Below, in pieces: positions 32,368 to 38,402 of a stretch of 38,402 bases of DNA (its first letter is position 1; the number at the start of each line of letters is the position of its first letter). This stretch comes from SVQP01 sp045594705. Its GTDB lineage: Bacteria > Bacillota > Clostridia > Oscillospirales > CAG-272. The notes under the pieces were generated by a model. The model ran no database searches. It was not told the origin of the DNA and saw nothing but the letters and a program-made list of their open reading frames with translations. Position numbers and translations under genes: made by a program. The stretch lies in the NCBI GenBank assembly GCA_045594705.1, contig JAZNZB010000054.1, positions 1-38,402 on the forward strand, given 5' to 3'.

Positions 32368-33237
32368 ATGAAGAGAATTGCCATTCTGGGCTGTGAAAAC
32401 TCCCATGCCAACGCGTTTTTGCGCGAGATTCGTGAGAATGCGGCATACGCGGACGTGCAGGTGGTGGGCGTGTACAGCGACGATGCCGAGGCTGCGCAAA
32501 AGCTGCACGAAGCCTTTGACGTGCCTGTTCTTGCGCACTATGCGGATGCAGCGGGGCAGATTGACGGTTTGATTATCACCGCACGCCATGGCGACAACCA
32601 CTATAAATACGCAAAGCCGTATATGGAAAGCGGCATTCCCATGTTTGTGGATAAGCCGATTACCGTGTCCGAGCAGGATGCGTGCGAGTTTGCCGCAGAG
32701 CTTGCCAAAAACCACGTGCGCGTGTCCGGCGGCTCGTCTCTTGGGCAGGATACGTACGTCGCGCAGTTGCGCAAGGCAGCCGTGGAGCAAAGCGGCGGCA
32801 GGACGCTTGGCGGCTTTGTCCGCGCGCCTTATCAGAGCGTCAATGCATACGGCGGCTTTTATTTCTACGCGCAGCACTTGGTGGAGATGGTATGCGAGAT
32901 CTTCGGCAGATTTCCGCTCAGCGTGACCGCCAAGCAAAACAGCGACTGCATCCACGTGCTGTTCCATTACGAAAATTTCGATTGCACAGGGCTTTTCTGT
33001 GACAACAACTACAATTACGCGGCCTGCCTTATGTCCGAGTCGGGGACGGAGTGTTATAGCATCCCCAGCACCGAAGAGTGGTTTGCGCGTGAGTTTGCCG
33101 AGTATTACGGCCTGCTTGTCGGAAATCCTTCACCGCTTTCCTTTGCGGAGTTTTTCTCGCCCGTGTTTATCATGAACGCCATCGACCGTTCTCTGCAAAG
33201 CGGCAGGGAAGAGGCCGTCGGCCGCATAGAGCTGTAA
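32368..33237 (+). CDS. Second Gfo/Idh/MocA-family oxidoreductase
   Basis: 289 residues, 9 bp after the first oxidoreductase. A Rossmann segment RIAILGCENSHANAF lacks a textbook GxGxxG, and the conserved motif is FVDKPIT in place of EKP. It is shorter than typical (~330-380). A C-terminal beta-sheet domain ends the protein. It is a clear paralogue of the upstream enzyme's family but diverged; it may use a different substrate in the same pathway or form a hetero-oligomer. Confidence 0.85.
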   Translation: MKRIAILGCENSHANAFLREIRENAAYADVQVVGVYSDDAEAAQKLHEAFDVPVLAHYADAAGQIDGLIITARHGDNHYKYAKPYMESGIPMFVDKPITVSEQDACEFAAELAKNHVRVSGGSSLGQDTYVAQLRKAAVEQSGGRTLGGFVRAPYQSVNAYGGFYFYAQHLVEMVCEIFGRFPLSVTAKQNSDCIHVLFHYENFDCTGLFCDNNYNYAACLMSESGTECYSIPSTEEWFAREFAEYYGLLVGNPSPLSFAEFFSPVFIMNAIDRSLQSGREEAVGRIEL

Positions 33238-33246
33238 GGAGTCGGT

Positions 33247-34089
33247 ATGAGTCAATATATCATGTCCGCCTTTGCGGACGAGTACGCTGCGTCGTTTGAG
33301 GAGCAGGTGGCGGCACTCTCCCGCTTTGGCATTGACTTTATTGAGATCCGCGGTGTGGACGGAAAGAATGTTTCCACGCTGACGGACGAGGAGATCTTAA
33401 GAGTCAAGCAGACCCTGGAGGACTACGGCATCCGCGCATCTGCCATCGGCTCGCCAATCGGTAAGATTGCGCTGGACGGCGATTTAGAGGCGCATTTCGC
33501 CATGGCACGTCGCGTGTTCGCGACAGCAAAGCTGATGGGCGCACGGTACGTGCGCGTGTTCAGCTTTTACGCGCCCGCAGGTATGGAGATCACCGATTGC
33601 CGCGAGCGTGTGCTTGACGCGCTGGAGCACCTTCTGGACATGGCCGACGAGTACGGCGTGGTGCTGTGCCACGAAAACGAAGCGCGCGTTTACGGAGACG
33701 TGCCCGAGCGTTGCTTAGAGCTTGCCCGGCATTTTGGCGGCCGTCTTGCGTGCGTGTTTGACATGGGCAACTTTGTGCTGGAGGGCGTTGAGCCTGTGGC
33801 TGCCTATCAAATGCTGCAGGATCACGTGGCCTATTTCCATATCAAGGACGCCTTGTATGCGGGCGCGATCGTACCGCCGGGCAAGGGCGAGGCATGCATT
33901 GCAGAGATCCTTGCAAAACACCAACGCTATGCAAGCGAGGACTTTTTCGTCTCGCTGGAGCCGCATTTGCAGACCTTTGACGGCCTGAATGCGCTGGTGG
34001 GGCGCGGATTTGAGAATCCTTATAAGTATCCCGATGCCAAGGCGGCGTTTGCGGATGCTGTACAGAAATTTCGGGAGGCTACGACATGA
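33247..34089 (+). CDS. Sugar phosphate isomerase/epimerase (xylose-isomerase-like TIM barrel)
   Basis: 280 residues, start 9 bp after the previous stop. The metal-binding motifs of the AP_endonuc_2 family are visible: HENE with Glu143, DMGN with Asp172, HIKD with His198 (and Lys200-Asp201), and SLEPHLQ with Glu near the end. These enzymes interconvert ketose and aldose sugars or epimerise them with a divalent metal. The combination with Gfo/Idh/MocA partners is recurrent in sugar and inositol catabolism. The stop overlaps the next start by 4 bp (ATGA). Confidence 0.92.
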   Translation: MSQYIMSAFADEYAASFEEQVAALSRFGIDFIEIRGVDGKNVSTLTDEEILRVKQTLEDYGIRASAIGSPIGKIALDGDLEAHFAMARRVFATAKLMGARYVRVFSFYAPAGMEITDCRERVLDALEHLLDMADEYGVVLCHENEARVYGDVPERCLELARHFGGRLACVFDMGNFVLEGVEPVAAYQMLQDHVAYFHIKDALYAGAIVPPGKGEACIAEILAKHQRYASEDFFVSLEPHLQTFDGLNALVGRGFENPYKYPDAKAAFADAVQKFREATT

Positions 34090-34844
34090 AAAGCTTCAAA
34101 ACAGATCTTTTGGACGTACAAATACACGACAGCAGAGCCCGGATGGGCTCAGCTGCCGCCAAGGATATCAAGGCCTGCCTGCTTGCTCTGATGCAGGAAA
34201 AGGATAAGGTCAACGTCATTTTTGCTGCCGCGCCCTCGCAAAACGAGGTGCTGGCCGCGCTTGCAGCCGACAAGGAAATTCCGTGGGAGCGCGTCAATGC
34301 CTTCCACATGGACGAGTATATCGGCCTTGCGGCAGGTGCGCCCCAGGCGTTTGGTAATTTCTTGCGTGAGCATATTTTTGGCCTTGTCAATATGGGCAGC
34401 GTGCAGTATATCGATGCCACCGCCCCCGATGCCGAGGCCGAATGTGCGCGATACTCCGAGCTTTTGAAAAAGTATCCGGTGGACGTGGTGGTCATGGGCA
34501 TTGGCGAGAATGGCCACATTGCCTTCAACGACCCGCCCGTGGCGGATTTTTGCGATCCTTGCATGGTCAAGCCGGTGGCTCTTGACGAGGTCTGCCGCAC
34601 CCAGCAGGTGCACGACGGATGCTTTGCCACGCTTGACGACGTGCCCCGGACTGCCATTACCCTGACCGTGCCCGCATTGCTTGCGGGGAAGCACCTGTTT
34701 TGCATCGTGCCTGCCGCCACCAAGGCACAGGCGGTGCGTGCAACGCTGCAGGGAGAAATTGGCGAGCATTGCCCCGCTACGGCGCTGCGACGCCATGCAA
34801 GTGCTACCCTCTATCTCGATCCCGACAGCAGTGCGCTTTTGTAA
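34086..34844 (+). CDS. NagB-like glucosamine-6-phosphate deaminase family protein
   Basis: 252 residues. NagB converts glucosamine-6-phosphate to fructose-6-phosphate and ammonia. The general-base Asp76 lies in HMDEYIG, and the active-site loop reads GIGENGHIAFNDP (His144). Compared with E. coli NagB (VDGHIAFNEP) the acidic Asp141 and Glu148 positions are Asn142 and Asp149, a form seen in a diverged group of gut homologues. Activity may therefore differ, and isomerase/lactonase-type roles are possible. The start overlaps the isomerase stop and the nagA gene follows after 9 bp, favouring an amino-sugar role. Confidence 0.85.
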   Translation: MKSFKTDLLDVQIHDSRARMGSAAAKDIKACLLALMQEKDKVNVIFAAAPSQNEVLAALAADKEIPWERVNAFHMDEYIGLAAGAPQAFGNFLREHIFGLVNMGSVQYIDATAPDAEAECARYSELLKKYPVDVVVMGIGENGHIAFNDPPVADFCDPCMVKPVALDEVCRTQQVHDGCFATLDDVPRTAITLTVPALLAGKHLFCIVPAATKAQAVRATLQGEIGEHCPATALRRHASATLYLDPDSSALL

Positions 34845-34853
34845 GGAGTCTGT

Positions 34854-35999
34854 ATGATTAAGATCAAGAGCGATAAAATCATTCTGCAGGACGTTTTTTT
34901 TGACGGCTACGTGTACGTAGAGGGAGAGAGGATCGTAAGCGTCAGCAAAGAAAACATGCCTGCAGAGAGCGAATATGACGCCACGGGCTGCTACGTCAGC
35001 GCGGGCTTTATCGATATGCATACCCACGGAGGCGGTGGCAACCCCTTTGAGGGCAGCGTGGAGCAGATCGTGGCGGGGTGCAATTTTCATCTTGCGCACG
35101 GCACTACCACCATCTGTCCCACCGTCTCGGCAGCTCCGCTTGCGGATATGGCGCGCTCGGTGCAGAATATCAAGGCCGCCATGGCCGACGAGCGCGTGGG
35201 TGGCACCATTCACGGTGCACACCTGGAAGGGCCGTACCTCTCGCGTCGGCAATCGGGTGCGCAATGTGCGGATTTTATCACACCGCCCTGTGAGCGCGAG
35301 TATCTGCCGCTGCTGGAAGAATACGGTGACGTGATCGCGCGCTGGAGCTACGCTCCCGAGAACGACGAGGGGCAGAGGTTTGCCAAGGCATTGGCCAAGC
35401 ACGGCGTGCTGGCGGCAGCAGGGCACACCGACGCGATCTATGACCAACTCAAATCCGCCATGCAAGAGGGCTGCAGGCTGATCACGCATCTGTATTCCTG
35501 CACGTCCACCGTGACGCGTGACCACGGATTTCGACGGCTTGGTGTGATCGAGACCGCATTTTTGGAAGACGAGATCGACGTGGAGATCATTTGCGACGGC
35601 AAGCATCTGCCGCCCGAGCTGATCAGACTGATCTACAAGATCAAGGGAGCGGAGCATATCGCGCTGATCACGGACAGCTTAGCCCTTGCGGGGACAGACC
35701 TGACGCACGGCTTTATGCAGAGCACCGAATTTATCATCGAGGACGGCGTTTGCAAGCTGATGGACCGCAGCGCGTTTGCGGGCAGCATTGCCACGGCCGA
35801 CAAACTGGTGCGTGTGGCGGTCAAGGAGGCGGGGATCCCGCTGACAGATGCAGTGCGCATGATCACATCCACCCCCGCACGCATCATGGGGCTTGCACAT
35901 AAGGGCAGCATTGCACCCTTCATGGATGCCGACCTTGTTATCTTTGACGAGAATATTGAGATCAAGCAGGTCTTTGCCAAAGGCAAGGCCGTAAAATAA
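34854..35999 (+). CDS. nagA: N-acetylglucosamine-6-phosphate deacetylase
   Basis: 381 residues, ATG after AAGGAGTCTGT. It removes the acetyl group from GlcNAc-6-P in the cytoplasm. The amidohydrolase signature is clear: His56 and His58 (DMHTHGG), Glu125 (HLEGPYLS), His191 (AAGHTDA), His212 (THLYSC) and the catalytic Asp274 (LITDSLALAG). Paired with a NagB-like gene it gives the standard GlcNAc-6-P to fructose-6-P route. No PTS or transporter is nearby. Confidence 0.95.
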   Translation: MIKIKSDKIILQDVFFDGYVYVEGERIVSVSKENMPAESEYDATGCYVSAGFIDMHTHGGGGNPFEGSVEQIVAGCNFHLAHGTTTICPTVSAAPLADMARSVQNIKAAMADERVGGTIHGAHLEGPYLSRRQSGAQCADFITPPCEREYLPLLEEYGDVIARWSYAPENDEGQRFAKALAKHGVLAAAGHTDAIYDQLKSAMQEGCRLITHLYSCTSTVTRDHGFRRLGVIETAFLEDEIDVEIICDGKHLPPELIRLIYKIKGAEHIALITDSLALAGTDLTHGFMQSTEFIIEDGVCKLMDRSAFAGSIATADKLVRVAVKEAGIPLTDAVRMITSTPARIMGLAHKGSIAPFMDADLVIFDENIEIKQVFAKGKAVK

Positions 36000-36016
36000 A
36001 AGAAAGGGAAATTACT

Positions 36017-38239
36017 ATGAGCTTTTGGATCTGTGCTGACCGACGGCCCGCGACGCCCGAGTTTTACTATTTTTCCAAGGAATTTGAAGCACCCGCGGGT
36101 GCAAGACTGACCGCGTCCGCTTGCGGAGACAGCCGCTATGCGCTGTATCTCAACGGCCATTTGGTCTGCGAAGGCCCTTGCCAGGGCTCTTCGTATCAAA
36201 CCTATTATGAAACCGAGGATCTGACGCCTTATCTGATCGAGGGAAAGAACCGATTGGAGGCCAAGGTGCAGTACGTGACCGAGGGGTATTTTATCTCGGT
36301 GTTCCGTGGTTCGCGCCCCGGCTTTTGGTTTGATGGTAAGCTGGAGGCAAACGGACAAGAGATCGCGCTTGGAACGGATGCGAGCTGGACGTGCGAGCGG
36401 GAGACAGCATGCGCATTTTCCAATATGCCGGGTCTTCATATTTCCATCCCGCCCTTTGAGCAGTGGTCGGGCGGCTCGCAGCGTGTCGCCGTGCCCGTTG
36501 CAGCACTGTATCAGCCCGACCTTTTGAGCAAGAGCTTTAATATGTTCGGTTTGGGAGAGCCTTACGTGCTCAGGGAAAGACTTATTCCGCAAATGGAGAC
36601 CGAGCCGTATTCTCCCTTGCACGTGGTCAGAAGCGGCGAGAGATTTGCGGAATACGATGCGGGTGCATACACCACTGCCAAGATCCGCATGAGATTCAAG
36701 GCACGCAAGGGCAGCAAAATCCGCCTTATCTGGGCGGAGAGCTACAGCGTGGCCAATGAGGCGGGGCATCGCTATAAGCACGTACGCGACGCGTATGATG
36801 ACCCCACCGCACAGATGGACGGCGCGTTTGATTCTCTGATCGCGACAGGGGAAGAGCAGTGCTTCGAGCCGTTCTGGTACAGAGCTTTCCGCTTTGTGCG
36901 CGTGGAGTGTGACGATCCCGACTTTGCGCTGAGTGAATTTGCGTATGCGTTTTATCATTATCCGCTGGACGCGGCAGGGCATTTTGTTTGCTCCAACGAG
37001 CGATATAACAAAATGTGGGAGATTTCCCGCAACACCGTGCTTTGCTGCATGCACGAGATGTACGTGGACTGCCCCTACTATGAGCAGCAGCAATACGACA
37101 TGGACAGTGCCCTGGAGATGCTGTTTACGCTGCGCATGAGCGCGGATGACCGCATGCCCTTCAAGTCGATCACCGATTTCGCACACTCTCAAATGGCTGA
37201 CGGCATGCTGCAGGCCAATTACCCCTCCACCATGGTGCAGATCATTCCCGATTTCACCCTGTTCTGGGTGCTGATGCTGCGCGATTATCTGCGCTATACG
37301 GGCGGAACGGACGAGGCCATTGCCCGCGTGCGCTCCATGAGCGGCACGGTGGATAAGGCCTTGGAGAGCTTTGAGCCTTATATGACAAAGCAGGGACTTG
37401 TTGGCGTGACGCCTTACTGGCACTTCGTGGATTGGGTGCCCGGCTGGGAGATCGGCGTGCCGAACGGCGGCAAAATAGAGCCGATCACAGTCACCTCGCT
37501 GATGTACGCAGCAGCACTCAATGCAGCGGCAGAGATGTGTGATACGACAGGCAGACCCGGTCTTGCAGCCGACTACAGACAAAGAGCGCAAAGCATGATC
37601 GCCAACGTCAAGAAATATTGCTATGACGAAGAGGTCGGACTGTACCGCAATACGCCGAGCACCAAGGAGTACAGCCAGCACACCACGCTGTGGGCCATCC
37701 TTTCGGGGGCTGTGAGCGGTAAGGAGGCGGGAGAATTGGTCGACCGTACGTTTGACGGGCACGTGCCCGTGGCCATCTGCTCCTTCTCCATGAGCTATTA
37801 TATGTTCCGTGCGCTGGAGCTTGCAGGACGCTACGATCAATACGCCGCACGCCAGCTGCAGGGCTGGGAGACCATGCTGGATTGGCATTGCACCACCTGG
37901 TGTGAAAATCCCGATTCGCCCAGAAGCGAGTGCCACGGCTGGAGCTCTGCGCCCATTTATGAGTTCTCGTCCATGGTATTGGGTGTGTATCCCACGGCCG
38001 ACGGCTATGGATCGGTGCGCGTAAAGCCGCACGTACACAGCTTTGATCTCACCTGGGCCAAAGGCACCGTGCCCACGCCGCATGGCATTATCTCAGTGGC
38101 ATGGGAGAAAAAGGACGGAGAGCTTGTGCTGGACGTCGCGCTGCCCAAGGGCTGCAGCATGCCCTGCGAGGTGATCTTGCCCGACGGACAGGTGATCGCG
38201 CAGACCGAGACGGCCTCGAGATATACTTGTAAGATCTGA
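36017..38239 (+). CDS. GH78-like alpha-L-rhamnosidase
   Basis: 740 residues, ATG after AAAGGGAAATT; no signal peptide. The N-terminal part is a galactose-binding-like domain (YALYLNGHLVCEGPC, GKNRLEAKVQYV). The (alpha/alpha)6 barrel contains VDCPYYEQQQYDMD at 350-363 with Glu356, the position of the GH78 acidic motif, followed by the repeated Trp/His-rich barrel helices (VTPYWHFVDWVPGWEIG) and HTTLWAILSG. A C-terminal beta domain closes the protein (SVRVKPHVHSFDL). GH78 inverts alpha-L-rhamnosides. It is last in the sugar operon, 17 bp after nagA, suggesting the operon degrades a glycan containing rhamnose and amino sugar. Confidence 0.88.
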   Translation: MSFWICADRRPATPEFYYFSKEFEAPAGARLTASACGDSRYALYLNGHLVCEGPCQGSSYQTYYETEDLTPYLIEGKNRLEAKVQYVTEGYFISVFRGSRPGFWFDGKLEANGQEIALGTDASWTCERETACAFSNMPGLHISIPPFEQWSGGSQRVAVPVAALYQPDLLSKSFNMFGLGEPYVLRERLIPQMETEPYSPLHVVRSGERFAEYDAGAYTTAKIRMRFKARKGSKIRLIWAESYSVANEAGHRYKHVRDAYDDPTAQMDGAFDSLIATGEEQCFEPFWYRAFRFVRVECDDPDFALSEFAYAFYHYPLDAAGHFVCSNERYNKMWEISRNTVLCCMHEMYVDCPYYEQQQYDMDSALEMLFTLRMSADDRMPFKSITDFAHSQMADGMLQANYPSTMVQIIPDFTLFWVLMLRDYLRYTGGTDEAIARVRSMSGTVDKALESFEPYMTKQGLVGVTPYWHFVDWVPGWEIGVPNGGKIEPITVTSLMYAAALNAAAEMCDTTGRPGLAADYRQRAQSMIANVKKYCYDEEVGLYRNTPSTKEYSQHTTLWAILSGAVSGKEAGELVDRTFDGHVPVAICSFSMSYYMFRALELAGRYDQYAARQLQGWETMLDWHCTTWCENPDSPRSECHGWSSAPIYEFSSMVLGVYPTADGYGSVRVKPHVHSFDLTWAKGTVPTPHGIISVAWEKKDGELVLDVALPKGCSMPCEVILPDGQVIAQTETASRYTCKI

Positions 38240-38264
38240 CAAGAATAAAAAAGGACACTTGCAT

Positions 38265-38294
38265 GGGGAGATACTCCAAGCGGAGTATCTCCCC
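38265..38294 (+). terminator. Likely terminator of the sugar operon
   Basis: 13-bp perfect stem GGGGAGATACTCC (38265-38277) / GGAGTATCTCCCC (38282-38294), loop AAGC. A proper T-run is missing on the plus strand (AGTTCTATTC follows), so it could also be a repeat element. Confidence 0.6.
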
Positions 38295-38296
38295 AG

Positions 38297-38402
38297 TTCT
38301 ATTCGCCTTGGGCGAGTGATATTGCCTTTGGCAGTGATATTCGCCTATGGCGAGTGGTATTTGCTTCGCAAGTTTTGGAGGCGAATAGAATATCACTGAA
38401 GC
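38297..38402 (-). repeat. Second AATATCACT hairpin array, reverse orientation (runs off the window)
   Basis: Small palindromes CGCC-TTG-GGCG, TGCC-TTT-GGCA, CGCC-TAT-GGCG and TTGC-TTC-GCAA are separated by AGTGATATT (38315, 38333) and AGTGGTATT (38353), the reverse complement of AATATCACT. A forward AATATCACT appears at 38389-38397. An 11-bp inverted repeat (TTCTATTCGCC 38297-38307 and GGCGAATAGAA 38380-38390) encloses the array. It continues past the edge. Confidence 0.85.

Noticed and set aside
31174..32967. Antisense ORF of 597 codons, minus strand
   Set aside because: Shadow of the Gfo/Idh/MocA genes; it starts inside a gene and has no family features.
35633..38083. Long antisense ORF of 816 codons, minus strand
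   Set aside because: It is opposite nagA and the GH78-like gene. Its composition is arginine/histidine-rich in the manner of shadow frames in GC-rich DNA, and it has no domain.

Overview
The window looks like a chromosome segment from an anaerobic, spore-forming gut Firmicute, probably Clostridia of the Oscillospiraceae/Christensenellales type. The support is a cotJ spore-coat operon, a T-box leader, luxS with an MTA/SAH nucleosidase, a dockerin-bearing lipoprotein, many plant- or host-glycan genes, sigma-A promoters of the TTGACA/TATAAT type and GC-rich codon use. I saw no rRNA, tRNA or CRISPR array. The exact species cannot be read from the sequence.

Bases 1-846 hold the 3' part of a GC-rich DUF4143 ATPase gene. 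Bases about 862-9461 form a clearly more AT-rich defence island on the plus strand: a GIY-YIG/DUF4357 protein, type I restriction subunit HsdR, a fused methylase-specificity protein HsdM-HsdS, a protein with a HEPN-like R-x4-H motif and two C-terminal zinc ribbons, a RES-domain (predicted NAD-consuming) protein, and a small protein with a second HEPN-like R-x4-H motif. The most interesting idea here is a type I restriction system that carries a nested RNase/NADase-type abortive-infection module. A broken YjbR-like fragment marks its right edge.

Bases 9680-11729 carry an intact manganese-catalase-like gene facing a cotJABC operon whose cotJC is truncated. Bases 11981-14772 are a three-gene glycolipid-type operon (GT2 glycosyltransferase, PlsC-like acyltransferase, CrtO-like membrane acyltransferase). 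A phage-like orphan gene follows. A minus-strand operon luxS-mtnN-glycosidase then faces away from pepT-tdk-udk-(transglutaminase/dockerin lipoprotein)-GH106.

Bases 24570-27690 hold dispersed inverted repeats, an XRE regulator, a Trp-type T-box leader with a TrpB2 gene, and an array of tiny hairpins punctuated by AATATCACT. Bases 27691-31129 (minus) hold three tandem paralogous membrane proteins, then an AAC(3)-family acetyltransferase with an alpha/beta hydrolase. Bases 31288-38239 (plus) are a sugar-catabolic operon: two Gfo/Idh/MocA oxidoreductases, a TIM-barrel isomerase, NagB-like deaminase, NagA and a GH78-like rhamnosidase. The window closes in a second AATATCACT hairpin array, in opposite orientation.
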